The notes: generated from the sequence alone by a model not told the origin. Positions 25,899 to 34,566 are shown, numbered from the stretch's first letter. The stretch: 57,266 nt of DNA from an uncultured Lachnospiraceae bacterium (GCA_902767015.1 CACXFV010000008.1:1-57266), one strand, 5' to 3'. Made by a program: numbers and translations.

Positions 25899-27347
25899 AT
25901 GGTTTCTAATGATGCAACAATCGTAAAAGTAAAGCATGAAGTGCTTTATGAAGTGGCAAAGCTTGCATTTGCCGGAACACTGGAGGAGGAGAAGGACAAT
26001 CTTCCCTTCAGGATGTTTCCGGGACCGAAGTCCATGTTTCGATGCTGTGTATATAAGGAGAGAGAGATTACAAGGCAGAGAATAAGGCTTGCACAGGGAA
26101 AATGTCCCGGAGAAAAAGAAAGTAAGAATATTGTTCAGGTAATATCATCGGCCTGTGAGGAGTGTCCGATTTCAAGATATGTAGTGACAGATAACTGCCA
26201 GAAATGTATGGCTAAAAAGTGTAAGCAGGCCTGTCGGTTCGGTGCAGTATCCATGGGAAGAGACAGGGCTTATATTGATCCGTCACTGTGTAAGGAATGT
26301 GGAATGTGTTCACAGGCTTGTCCGTATAATGCCATAGCAGAGCTTCAAAGACCTTGTAAGAGAAGTTGTCCGGTTGATGCGATTACGATGGATGAGAACG
26401 GTATCTGTGTGATTGACGAGACAAAGTGTATTCAATGCGGTCACTGTATACATAGCTGTCCATTTGGGGCAATCGGTTCAAAGACCTTTTTAGTGGATGT
26501 TATCAATGCGATACGTGACGGCAAGAGAGTGGTTGCCATGATTGCTCCGTCAGCAGAGGGACAGTTTGGCAAGGATATTACGTTTGCCAGTTGGAGAACC
26601 GCACTTAAGAAGGTAGGTTTTGATGATTTGTATGAGGTCGGTCTTGGCGGCGACCTGACAGCGGCAGCAGAGGCAGAGGAGTGGACAGAAGCCCACAAGG
26701 AGGGCAAAAAGCTGACAACCTCATGTTGTACAGCGTTTGTCAATATGATTAAACAGCATTATCCTAACCTTTTAGACAATGTATCCACGACGGTTTCCCC
26801 TATGTGTGCAGTTTCCAGAATGGTTAAAACACAGGATAAGGATGCAGTGACGGTATTCATCGGACCGTGTATCGCGAAGAAAAGTGAAGCGATTGATGAG
26901 AGTATAGAGGGAAATGCAGATTATGTACTGACCTTTGGCGAAATCAGAGCGATTATGCGTGCCAAGGAGGTGGTACTCAAACCGGAACCGAATACCTTAC
27001 AGAATGCCAGTACGTTTGGAAAGCGGTTCGGCAATGGCGGTGGCGTTACGGCGGCTGTTCTTCAATGTATGAAAGAGACAAATGATAATACGGATATTGA
27101 AGTGTTAAAATGTGACGGTGCAGCAGAATGTAAGAAAGCACTGCTGATGATGAAAGCCGGCAGATTGAGTGCAGACTTTATCGAAGGAATGGTCTGTCAG
27201 GGCGGCTGTGTCGGCGGACCTAGCAGGCATGCGGAGATTAACAGGGCAAAGAGAGATAGAGATGCACTGATTAATTCAGCAGAGGAAAGAGGCGTTCACG
27301 AGAATCTTAAGAATTATGATTTGACGTCATTTTCGATGCACAAATAA
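25899..27347 (+). CDS. Monomeric [FeFe] hydrogenase-like protein (group B type)
   Basis: A 482-aa iron-sulfur protein. The N-terminal half has ferredoxin-like cysteine sets: CQKCMAKKCKQAC (100-112), CKECGMCSQACP (131-142) and CIQCGHCIHSCP (177-188). The C-terminal half is the H-cluster domain: TSCC at 274-277, the PCIAKKSE block with C324, and VCQGGCVGG with C433 and C437, which supply the four cubane ligands plus the proton-relay Cys276. The L1 motif reads TSCCTAF instead of TSCCPGW, and GQFG/PMCA motifs differ from group A, pointing to group B. The role is H2 metabolism or sensing with ferredoxin. The ATG at 25899 follows GGAGGG by 7 bp. It lies alone, upstream of spoIVA. Confidence 0.86.
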   Translation: MVSNDATIVKVKHEVLYEVAKLAFAGTLEEEKDNLPFRMFPGPKSMFRCCVYKEREITRQRIRLAQGKCPGEKESKNIVQVISSACEECPISRYVVTDNCQKCMAKKCKQACRFGAVSMGRDRAYIDPSLCKECGMCSQACPYNAIAELQRPCKRSCPVDAITMDENGICVIDETKCIQCGHCIHSCPFGAIGSKTFLVDVINAIRDGKRVVAMIAPSAEGQFGKDITFASWRTALKKVGFDDLYEVGLGGDLTAAAEAEEWTEAHKEGKKLTTSCCTAFVNMIKQHYPNLLDNVSTTVSPMCAVSRMVKTQDKDAVTVFIGPCIAKKSEAIDESIEGNADYVLTFGEIRAIMRAKEVVLKPEPNTLQNASTFGKRFGNGGGVTAAVLQCMKETNDNTDIEVLKCDGAAECKKALLMMKAGRLSADFIEGMVCQGGCVGGPSRHAEINRAKRDRDALINSAEERGVHENLKNYDLTSFSMHK

Positions 27348-27362
27348 AGCTCAATTTTTTAT

Positions 27363-27391
27363 GAATATTATCCTTTCCGGCGTAATATATT
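27363..27391 (+). promoter_or_regulatory. Candidate sigma-E promoter of spoIVA
   Basis: GAATATT (27363-27369) matches the sigma-E -35 consensus KMATATT in full. After 14 bp, AATATATT (27384-27391) matches the -10 consensus CATACANT at 5 of the 7 specified positions. spoIVA is a known sigma-E gene in Bacillus, which supports the call. Confidence 0.6.
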
Positions 27392-27420
27392 ATATATATC
27401 ACAGACGGGGAGGATTTTTT

Positions 27421-28902
27421 ATGGATAATGCAAATGAGTTTGAACTTTACAAGGACATTAATAAAAGGACAAACGGAGAGATTTATCTGGCAGTGGTAGG
27501 ACCTGTACGCACCGGAAAATCAACCTTTATTAAAAGGTTTATGGATTTGATGGTGATTCCGGAGATTAAGGATGAAAATGTAAAGCAGCGGACAATGGAT
27601 GAACTTCCGCAGAGTGCCACAGGAACCACCATTATGACCACAGAGCCGAAATTTATTCCAAAGGAAGCGGCTAAAATTGCCATATCGCAGGATGCGGATG
27701 TGTCTGTCCGGCTGATAGACTGTGTGGGTTACATGGTAAACGGAGCGACGGGATATGAAGAAAATGAAGTAGAGAGAATGGTAAAGACACCATGGTTTGA
27801 TTATGATATTCCCTTTACAAAAGCGGCGGAGGTCGGAACAAAAAAGGTAATTAATGAACATTCAACCATTGCTGTGGTCATCACAACAGATGGCTCTTTT
27901 GGAGAAATTGCAAGAGAAAATTATATTGAGCCGGAGGAGAGAACGATTCATCAGCTCAAATCCCTTGGGAAACCATTTATTGTACTTCTCAATTCACAAA
28001 AACCTTATGCGAAGGAAACCCTTGCACTGGCAGAGGAAATCGGCAGAAAGAATGAAACTACAGTGCTTCCAATCAATTGTGCACAATTAAAGAAAGAGGA
28101 AATCTATAAAATACTTGAAACGGTACTATATGAATTTCCTGTGTCAACCATCAGCTTTCATATTCCGAAATGGGTGGAGATGCTTGACGAAGACCATTAT
28201 TTTAAAAAATCGATTATTGATTCCGTAAAAGAGGTGGTATCGGGTATCAGAATGGTAAAGGATACCGCAGGTCTGAAAGAAATGGAATCTGAATACATAA
28301 AACAGTCGAGAGTTGACAAAACAGATTTGTCCAACGGAAATATTGATGTAACGATGGAGATGGATGACAGACATTATTATGATGTGTTAAGCGATTTGAC
28401 GGGGGCAGAGATTAAAAATGAGTACCATCTCATTCATGCATTGAAGGATTATTCCGTTTTAAAGGAGGAGTATGGAAAAATAGAAAATGCCATGACAAAT
28501 GTCAATTACAAGGGCTATGGTGTTGTCACCCCCTCAAAGGAGGAAATTATACTGGAGGAACCGGAGATTACCAGAAATGGAAATCGTTTCGGTATTAAGA
28601 TTAAGGCAAAGGCACCGTCTATTCATATGATTAAGGCAGAGGTACTCACGGAAATTGCACCGATTGTGGGAAGTGAGGAGCAGGCAAAGGACTTGATTGA
28701 CTACATAAAGGAAAATGGAGAAAAGAGTGAAAATGGCATCTTTGAGACCAATATATTTGGAAAATCAATCGAACAGATTGTAGAGGACGGCATCAGAAAT
28801 AAATTAGAAAAGCTATCGGATCAGACACAGGAGAAGCTGAAAAGCACGCTGGAGAAAATTACAAATGACAGTAACGGAGGCGTTATCTGTATCATTATAT
28901 AA
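27421..28902 (+). CDS. spoIVA: Stage IV sporulation protein A (spore coat ATPase)
   Basis: SpoIVA (493 aa here) polymerises around the forespore using ATP and forms the base on which the coat is built; it also supports cortex formation. The sequence starts MDNANEFELYKDI and has the P-loop GPVRTGKST near 22-30, then the SpoIVA hallmarks MDELPQSATGTTIMTTEPKF and DCVGYMVNGATGYEE, and ends with GGVICIII, the hydrophobic C-terminus that contacts SpoVM in Bacillus. GGGGAGG is 7 bp before the ATG at 27421; an upstream in-frame ATG at 27361 lacks a ribosome site. Confidence 0.97.
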   Translation: MDNANEFELYKDINKRTNGEIYLAVVGPVRTGKSTFIKRFMDLMVIPEIKDENVKQRTMDELPQSATGTTIMTTEPKFIPKEAAKIAISQDADVSVRLIDCVGYMVNGATGYEENEVERMVKTPWFDYDIPFTKAAEVGTKKVINEHSTIAVVITTDGSFGEIARENYIEPEERTIHQLKSLGKPFIVLLNSQKPYAKETLALAEEIGRKNETTVLPINCAQLKKEEIYKILETVLYEFPVSTISFHIPKWVEMLDEDHYFKKSIIDSVKEVVSGIRMVKDTAGLKEMESEYIKQSRVDKTDLSNGNIDVTMEMDDRHYYDVLSDLTGAEIKNEYHLIHALKDYSVLKEEYGKIENAMTNVNYKGYGVVTPSKEEIILEEPEITRNGNRFGIKIKAKAPSIHMIKAEVLTEIAPIVGSEEQAKDLIDYIKENGEKSENGIFETNIFGKSIEQIVEDGIRNKLEKLSDQTQEKLKSTLEKITNDSNGGVICIII

Positions 28903-28936
28903 CAAATCAGACATACACACTGTTTATTGTTGGCAT

Positions 28937-28959
28937 TATCGCAAGCTGTGCTTGCGATA
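28937..28959. repeat. Perfect 10-bp hairpin after spoIVA
   Basis: TATCGCAAGC (28937-28946) and GCTTGCGATA (28950-28959) form a perfect stem with a 3-nt loop. No T run follows. It may be the transcript end of spoIVA, or a dispersed palindrome of the genome. Confidence 0.6.
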
Positions 28960-29037
28960 TGCACGGGTGTAAATATGTAAAAAATGTAAAAAAAATGTAA
29001 AAATTACTATGATTTATGATAAAATTGGCATTTTAAA

Positions 29038-29066
29038 TTGACTTATTGTCAATAATGGGTTAGAAT
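29038..29066 (+). promoter_or_regulatory. Promoter of the MutS-like gene
   Basis: TTGACT (29038-29043) and TAGAAT (29061-29066) are 17 bp apart. The -35 box is one arm of the inverted repeat TTGAC-TTATT-GTCAA, so a repressor could bind there. Confidence 0.65.
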
Positions 29067-29111
29067 AACAAAATACTTGTATAGGAACCAGTCTAAAACG
29101 AAAGGACAAAA

Positions 29112-30782
29112 ATGATTAAGTATTATATAACAATTTTGGCCGTGGTTTTCATCATTTTTTTATATAATTCGATTACTTTTAGAAAGCGTGAATTACAGAG
29201 ATTAAAAAAGAAAATACGCGATAATTTTGGTAGTGCTCCTGACAGAGAGTATACCGTCGAGGAACTGAATAAAATTGCATATTACTACAAGGTTTCAAAA
29301 TCCAAAGATTTTTCAATAGACCAGATTACATGGAATGATTTAGACATGGACAGTATTTTTATGCTGGTGAATAACACATATTCTTCCTTAGGCGAGGAGT
29401 ATCTGTATAAAAAGCTTCGTATGCCATGTTTTGAAGAAAAACAGTTAAAAAAGGACGAGAAGTTATATTCCTATTTTGAAGAGCATACAGAGAAAGTATA
29501 TACATTGCAGGAGATTTTTTCAGGGCTGGGACATACCAGAAATATTTCTATGTATGAATTCATATACCGTCTGGAGGAGGTAGACAGGCAGGGGAATCTG
29601 GTACATTATGTGCAGTCCGTTTTGTTTTTGACGTCTATTGTGCTGCTGTTTACTGCGCCGATTATCGGTATCATTGCTTTTTTTGCGGTTCTGATTATGA
29701 ATATTGGAACCTATTATAAGTGTAAGGCACGGATAGAAAATTATTTTATCTGTTTTGCTTATCTCAGCGACATGATTCATTGTGCAGAAAAAATTATCAG
29801 TATACAGGATGAAGAGATTGATGAATATCTTGAAGGTCTTAAGGACAGTGCCAAAAAACTGAAAAGAGTCAGCAACGGCAGCTTTTTGATTGCTTCTAAC
29901 GGCAGCCATGGTTCCCTCGGAGAAATCGTGATGGACTATGTGCGGATGATTTTTCATGTCGATATCATCAAATTTAATGCTATGCTGCAGAAAATGATTG
30001 ATAATAGAGCTTCTATTGATAAGATGTTTGAAATATTGGGAGAGCTTGAGGCTGCCATGGCAGTGGCCTCCTTCAGAACCATGCTGCAATTCTATACCGT
30101 TCCTGAATTTAAAGCGGAACCCTGCGTCAGCACAGAGGAGGTGTTCCATCCTCTTATCAGTGAACCGGTAGCAAACAGTATGGATGAAAAAAAATGTGTC
30201 CTTATTACCGGCTCCAACGCTTCGGGAAAGTCAACGTTTTTAAAAACAATAGCGATTAATCTGATTCTTGCCCAAACGATTCATACATGTACCGCCGGAA
30301 AATTTGCCATGAGTTTTTGCAAGACATATACCTCTATGGCGCTGCGGGATGATTTGATGAGCAATGAGAGTTATTTTATCGTAGAAATCAAATCTCTTAA
30401 GAGGATTTTAGATGCCATTACGAAAGAAGTGCCGGTCATCTGTTTTGTGGATGAGGTTCTGCGTGGAACGAATACAGTAGAGCGAATAGCGGCATCTTCT
30501 TATATTTTAAAATATCTGAGTAAAAAAAATGTCATTTGTTTTGCTGCAACACATGATATTGAATTGACAAATATTCTTGAGAAAGATTATTCCAATTATC
30601 ATTTTTCAGAAGAAGTCAGTGATAATGATGTATTATTTAATTATAAGCTCAACAGAGGCAGAGCTACCTCACGAAATGCAATTAAGCTTTTAGGGGTAAT
30701 AGGTTTTGATGAGGAGATTGTCAGTAAGGCAGAGCATATGGCGGAAAAGTTTATTGACAGCGGAGATTGGGAATTATCCTGA
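29112..30782 (+). CDS. Membrane-anchored MutS-like ATPase
   Basis: A 556-aa protein with the MutS C-terminal ATPase: Walker A TGSNASGKST near 367-376, the AGKFAMSF block, and Walker B CFVDEVLRGTNTVERIAAS near 450, followed by the helical end VIGFDEEIVSKAEHMAEKF. Instead of mismatch-binding domains the N-terminus has a membrane segment at about 4-19 and a hydrophobic pair near 170-205, so it is anchored in the cytoplasmic membrane. Such membrane MutS homologs occur in many Clostridia and their function is unknown; mismatch repair is unlikely because domain I with the Phe-x-Glu motif is absent. The start has GAAAGGA upstream. The subtilase gene follows 76 bp later. Confidence 0.85.
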   Translation: MIKYYITILAVVFIIFLYNSITFRKRELQRLKKKIRDNFGSAPDREYTVEELNKIAYYYKVSKSKDFSIDQITWNDLDMDSIFMLVNNTYSSLGEEYLYKKLRMPCFEEKQLKKDEKLYSYFEEHTEKVYTLQEIFSGLGHTRNISMYEFIYRLEEVDRQGNLVHYVQSVLFLTSIVLLFTAPIIGIIAFFAVLIMNIGTYYKCKARIENYFICFAYLSDMIHCAEKIISIQDEEIDEYLEGLKDSAKKLKRVSNGSFLIASNGSHGSLGEIVMDYVRMIFHVDIIKFNAMLQKMIDNRASIDKMFEILGELEAAMAVASFRTMLQFYTVPEFKAEPCVSTEEVFHPLISEPVANSMDEKKCVLITGSNASGKSTFLKTIAINLILAQTIHTCTAGKFAMSFCKTYTSMALRDDLMSNESYFIVEIKSLKRILDAITKEVPVICFVDEVLRGTNTVERIAASSYILKYLSKKNVICFAATHDIELTNILEKDYSNYHFSEEVSDNDVLFNYKLNRGRATSRNAIKLLGVIGFDEEIVSKAEHMAEKFIDSGDWELS

Positions 30783-30810
30783 CATTTCCGGAGGATTTAA
30801 TCACGATTGC

Positions 30811-30845
30811 CTTTTTGATTTCATTTAATATATTAAATCAAAAAG
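30811..30845. repeat. Inverted repeat upstream of the subtilase gene
   Basis: CTTTTTGATTT (30811-30821) and AAATCAAAAAG (30835-30845) are perfect 11-bp arms around a 13-nt AT-rich loop. The structure ends just before the AGGTGA ribosome site. It may stop upstream transcription in the reverse direction or control the next gene. Confidence 0.6.
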
Positions 30846-30858
30846 TAAGGTGATTTGA

Positions 30859-31752
30859 TTGGACAGAGTCAGAAAACTTCTGAATATAGATTTGATACAC
30901 CGGAGAGGCTATACAGGAAAAAATGTGGGTGTCGCTGTCTTGGACACGGGAATTGTTCCGCATATGGATATTCGTGAGAATATCGCTGTATTTAAGGATT
31001 TTGTCAATTATCGTACGGAAATGTATGATGATAATGGACATGGCACGCATGTATCCGGAATCATTGCGGGAAGAGGGACAAAGTCAAAGGGAATATATAA
31101 GGGAATCGCCCCTGATGCCAAGCTGATTATGTTGAAATGTCTTGACTATGAGGGTAATGGAAGCATTAATGATGCTGAAAAATGTATCCATTTTATTCTT
31201 CATAATCGGGACAGATACAATATTCGTATTGTCAACATATCGATAGGTTCTGTCTTGAATCCGGACAGTGAGGATAATCAAAGGCTGATAGAAAGCGTGG
31301 AAATGCTTTGGAAAAAAGGATTTGTGGTTATTGTTGCCGCAGGTAATAATGGACCCGGAGCAGGGAGTATCACAGTGCCGGGGTGTGCCAAAAGTGTTAT
31401 CACTGTAGGTGCCAATGATGAGAGTCCGGGTATCGTATACAGAAGAAAAAGAACCTCCGCTGATTATTCCGGCAGAGGACCGACTGAAAACTGTATCGTA
31501 AAGCCGGAGATTGTATGTCCGGGAACTGATATTATGAGTTGCTCCGTGGGGAATAGAATGTATTCCAAAAAAAGTGGTACCTCCATGTCTGCACCTGTTG
31601 TGGCAGGGGTAATTGCGCTGATGCTTGAGCGGTATCCGTTTTATACCAACAAGCAGGTGAAAAAAAGAATTTATGAGACAGCAATTGATTTGGGCTATGA
31701 TAAAAACTATCAGGGCTGGGGACTTATTAATCCAATCGATTTAGTCTTGTGA
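30859..31752 (+). CDS. S8 family serine protease (intracellular subtilisin type)
   Basis: A 297-aa subtilase with the full catalytic triad: Asp in VAVLDTGI near 30, His in NGHGTHVSGIIAG near 62, and Ser in SGTSMSAPVVAG near 238; the oxyanion Asn is in AAGNNGPG near 160. There is no signal peptide and no long propeptide; the mature fold begins almost at residue 1, so the enzyme is cytoplasmic like the intracellular subtilisins of Bacillus, though without their LIPY inhibitory extension. The start is TTG at 30859, five bases after AGGTGA. It follows the MutS-like gene. Confidence 0.93.
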   Translation: MDRVRKLLNIDLIHRRGYTGKNVGVAVLDTGIVPHMDIRENIAVFKDFVNYRTEMYDDNGHGTHVSGIIAGRGTKSKGIYKGIAPDAKLIMLKCLDYEGNGSINDAEKCIHFILHNRDRYNIRIVNISIGSVLNPDSEDNQRLIESVEMLWKKGFVVIVAAGNNGPGAGSITVPGCAKSVITVGANDESPGIVYRRKRTSADYSGRGPTENCIVKPEIVCPGTDIMSCSVGNRMYSKKSGTSMSAPVVAGVIALMLERYPFYTNKQVKKRIYETAIDLGYDKNYQGWGLINPIDLVL

Positions 31753-31956
31753 CAAATTTTTACAAATTAAACAGATAATTTTAAAAAAAACACATCTATC
31801 AGTATGATTTATGGTTGCAAAATAAAATGAAAGCCTTAAAATTGTAGGTGTTGCTGGTATGTGTTTGCAAAAATGTCTAAAAATACAAAAATAGCATATA
31901 CTAGTAAAGATAAAAAAATTCAAAAAACCTAAAAGGTTACAGAAGGGAGAAATACA

Positions 31957-32580
31957 ATGGTAGATAAGGTTATTGAAAACAACCGCGTAAGTATAACAGG
32001 AGAGATTATATCTGAGTTCAGATATAGTCATCAGGTATTTGGTGAGGGATTTTATATTGTAGATGTATCCGTTAACAGACTCAGTGATATTACGGACATA
32101 ATTCCTCTTATGGTGTCAGAGAGACTGGTGGACGTTACACAGAATTTGACAGGTAAGCTGGTAGAGGCATCGGGTCAGTTCAGATCATATAATAAGCATG
32201 ACGGAACGAGAAATAAGCTTGTATTATCCATATTTGTAAGAGACTGGCAGCTGGTTGAGGAAAATGATGAATCAGGCAAGACGAATCAGATATTTCTGGA
32301 CGGATTTATCTGCAAATCTCCGATTTACAGAAAGACACCACTCGGAAGGGAAATCTCAGATTTGCTCGTAGCTGTTAACCGACCATACGGAAAGTCAGAT
32401 TATATTCCGTGTATTGCGTGGGGAAGAAATGCAAGATTTGCCTCCTCCTTTGAAGTAGGCAAGAGAATACAGATATGGGGCAGGGTTCAGAGCCGCGAGT
32501 ATATAAAGAAGATTAACGAAACTGAGACAGAAAAGCATACCGCCTATGAAGTATCCGTAAGCAAGCTGGAATACGCATAA
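31957..32580 (+). CDS. Single-stranded DNA-binding-like protein with two OB folds
   Basis: A 207-aa protein. The N-terminal half (about 8-100) and the C-terminal half (about 112-205) each look like an OB fold of the SSB family: NNRVSITGEIISEF, then GYIV..VSVNRLSD; and NQIFLDGFICKSPIYRKTPLGREISDLLVAVNRPYGKSDYIPCIAWGRNARFASSF, the latter a clear SSB core. Typical SSB has one OB fold and an acidic DDIPF tip for partner binding; here the second fold is at the C-terminus and no acidic tip is present, so this is a specialised paralog rather than the replicative SSB. GGGAG is 7 bp before the ATG. Confidence 0.85.
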   Translation: MVDKVIENNRVSITGEIISEFRYSHQVFGEGFYIVDVSVNRLSDITDIIPLMVSERLVDVTQNLTGKLVEASGQFRSYNKHDGTRNKLVLSIFVRDWQLVEENDESGKTNQIFLDGFICKSPIYRKTPLGREISDLLVAVNRPYGKSDYIPCIAWGRNARFASSFEVGKRIQIWGRVQSREYIKKINETETEKHTAYEVSVSKLEYA

Positions 32581-32754
32581 AAGGTTATGGTTACTATCCA
32601 CAGGTACCTATTTTGAAACTCTATTGCAATATTTGCCAAAATATGGTATTTTATTCGTGGAATATTGATATAGTTTATACGATTTTATTCAATCGTCTCT
32701 TGAATAGTTACTATTACAATAACCTATAATATACAGAAATTTGAGGTAACAGAC

Positions 32755-33237
32755 ATGGATAAAGGATATGTGCAGGTTTTTTGTGGAAACGGAGATGGAA
32801 AATCATCGGCAGCGTTTGGAAAAGGATTGATTGCTGCAAGCGAAGGCAAGAGTGTTATCATTGTACAGTTCCTGAAGGAGCAGATTGGCAGTGAGACACA
32901 GTTTTTTCAGCGGTTGGAGCCGGAGATAAAGTTGTTTCGTTTTGAAAAGAGTTCCACATGTTTTAATGAACTTTCTATAGAGGATAAAAAAGAGGAGATT
33001 ACGAATATCAGGAATGGTCTGAATTATGTGAAGAAGGTGCTCACAACAGGAGAGTGTGATCTGCTGATTTTAGATGAGGTGCTGGGACTGGTGGATGGTG
33101 GCATCATTGATGTCTCAGAGCTGGTGCCGATTCTGGAAGCCAGATGGGAGGAGGTAAGTATTCTTTTAACAGGAATTGTTCTCCCGGAGGAAATCAAAAA
33201 ATATGTAGATTATATTTCTAATATTGATACTATCTAA
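32755..33237 (+). CDS. Corrinoid adenosyltransferase-like P-loop protein (CobO/BtuR family)
   Basis: A 160-aa protein of the CobA/CobO/BtuR family, which moves the adenosyl group of ATP onto cob(I)alamin. The N-terminal GYVQVFCGNGDGKSSAAFG is the family P-loop, but with DGKSS where most have KGKTT; the LLILDEVLGLVDGG block is the family Walker B. The C-terminal TEMKxxKHPF element of active enzymes is missing: the protein ends soon after LTGIVLPEEI. It may have lost adenosyltransferase activity or act on something else. GAGG is 8 bp before the ATG. It is followed by the lysine riboswitch of dapA. Confidence 0.78.
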   Translation: MDKGYVQVFCGNGDGKSSAAFGKGLIAASEGKSVIIVQFLKEQIGSETQFFQRLEPEIKLFRFEKSSTCFNELSIEDKKEEITNIRNGLNYVKKVLTTGECDLLILDEVLGLVDGGIIDVSELVPILEARWEEVSILLTGIVLPEEIKKYVDYISNIDTI

Positions 33238-33245
33238 ACTTTGCA

Positions 33246-33274
33246 TTGACAATCACCTGGTATAGTGTTATTAT
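33246..33274 (+). promoter_or_regulatory. Promoter of the lysine riboswitch-dapA operon
   Basis: Consensus TTGACA (33246-33251) and TATTAT (33269-33274) with 17-bp spacing, about 40 bp before the riboswitch. Confidence 0.8.
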
Positions 33275-33313
33275 CAATAAGTAGATGTTATGAATAAACT
33301 TAATATGATTACT

Positions 33314-33478
33314 AAGTAGAGGTTGCGTGTCATATCAGTATGGTGCAGGATGTCTCAGGAGACAGAGGAATGCATTTGAAAGGCTGACACGCCGAAAGCG
33401 GTATTATTCCTGACAGTTATCGCTTGGGCATATGGTTAAGAGCCATATGACTGTCATCTATAACAGATGGTGAGCTAC
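33314..33478 (+). promoter_or_regulatory. Lysine riboswitch (L box)
   Basis: The conserved blocks of the L box occur in order: AGTAGAGGTTGCG at the 5' side, CAGTA, GGAGACAGAGG, TGAAAGGCTGACACGCCGAAAGCGG, CTTGGGCATATGGTTAAGAGCCATATGACTGTCA and TGGTGAGCTAC closing the P1 stem with the 5' GTAG. It lies directly upstream of dapA. A terminator stem follows, so lysine binding would stop transcription of dapA and dapB. Confidence 0.9.
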
Positions 33479-33501
33479 GGCGTATATTATGACAGATATA
33501 T

Positions 33502-33532
33502 GAGCTGACCATTTGGTTGGCTCTTATTTTAT
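33502..33532 (+). terminator. Riboswitch expression-platform terminator
   Basis: GAGCTGACC (33502-33510) pairs along its whole length, with two wobbles, to GGTTGGCTC (33515-33523), and TTATTTTAT follows. Two more stems lie between here and the dapA start: ATGTCTGAA/TTCAGACAT (33551-33559 with 33592-33600) and TTTCACATTT/AAATGTGAAA (33609-33618 with 33643-33652). Confidence 0.75.
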
Positions 33533-33666
33533 AAGGAAAATTTTGCAGATATGTCTGAAGGAAATAAATGAAAAGGATGGAAGCCCATACTTTCAGACAT
33601 CAGGGCGTTTTCACATTTTACAGTATCATGAATATAATATACAAATGTGAAATAGTGGTGAGAGTT

Positions 33667-34566
33667 ATGTCTATATTTAAAGGCGCAGGAGTTGCTATTG
33701 TGACACCGATGAAGGAGGATGGAAGTGTTAATTATGAGAAGCTGGGAGAGCTGATAGAATTTCAGATAGAGAATCACACGGACTGTATCATTATATGCGG
33801 TACAACGGGCGAATCATCAACACTTAGCCATGAGGAGCATCTGGAATGTATTAAATATGCCATTGACAAGACGGCAGGCAGGATACCGGTGGTGGCAGGA
33901 ACAGGCTCGAACAGTACAGAGACAGCCATTTATCTCTCGACAGAGGCAGAGAAGTATGGTGCGGACGGTATTTTGTTAGTGACACCATATTATAACAAGG
34001 CAACGCAGAATGGTCTGGTTGAACATTTTACAGCGGTTGCCGATTCCGTTAAGATACCGGTGATTCTTTATAATGTACCTAGCAGAACGGGCTGTAATAT
34101 CATGCCTGCCACAGCGGTGAAAATTGCCATAAAGGCAAAAAATGTAGTGGCAATCAAGGAGGCCAGCGGTAATATATCACAGGTGGCTGAGCTTGCAACA
34201 CTGATAAAGAAGGAAAATATCGATTTTGACATCTATTCAGGAAATGATGATCAGATTGTTCCGATTTTATCACTGGGCGGTAAGGGGGTTATATCGGTGC
34301 TTTCTAATATTGCACCGCAGAAGACACACGATATTGTTGCTTCTTATCTGGAGGGAGATGTGCAGAAGAGTCTTGCCCTTCAATTGGAGGCCTTTGAACT
34401 GATTAAGTGTCTGTTTATGGAGGTCAATCCGATTCCGGTCAAGTCAGCACTTAATATGATGGGGTTTGAAGCAGGAGTGCTTAGGAGGCCATTGACAACG
34501 ATGGAGGCTGATAATCAGGAGAAGCTTAAGAAGGCAATGATTGCCTACGGTATCGATGTCAAATAG
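33667..34566 (+). CDS. dapA: 4-hydroxy-tetrahydrodipicolinate synthase
   Basis: A 299-aa enzyme (DHDPS) joining pyruvate and aspartate semialdehyde in lysine and diaminopimelate synthesis. Family features: MSIFKGAGVAIVTPMKEDGSVN start, GTTGESSTLSHEEH near 45, AGTGSNSTETAI, YYNKATQNGLVEHF near 108, YNVPSRTGCNI near 135 and the Schiff-base lysine in VVAIKEASGN near 163. The ATG at 33667 gives the usual N-terminus; the frame is open upstream but that part is riboswitch leader. The site GGTGAG is weak. dapB follows 50 bp later. Controlled by the lysine riboswitch. Confidence 0.97.
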   Translation: MSIFKGAGVAIVTPMKEDGSVNYEKLGELIEFQIENHTDCIIICGTTGESSTLSHEEHLECIKYAIDKTAGRIPVVAGTGSNSTETAIYLSTEAEKYGADGILLVTPYYNKATQNGLVEHFTAVADSVKIPVILYNVPSRTGCNIMPATAVKIAIKAKNVVAIKEASGNISQVAELATLIKKENIDFDIYSGNDDQIVPILSLGGKGVISVLSNIAPQKTHDIVASYLEGDVQKSLALQLEAFELIKCLFMEVNPIPVKSALNMMGFEAGVLRRPLTTMEADNQEKLKKAMIAYGIDVK

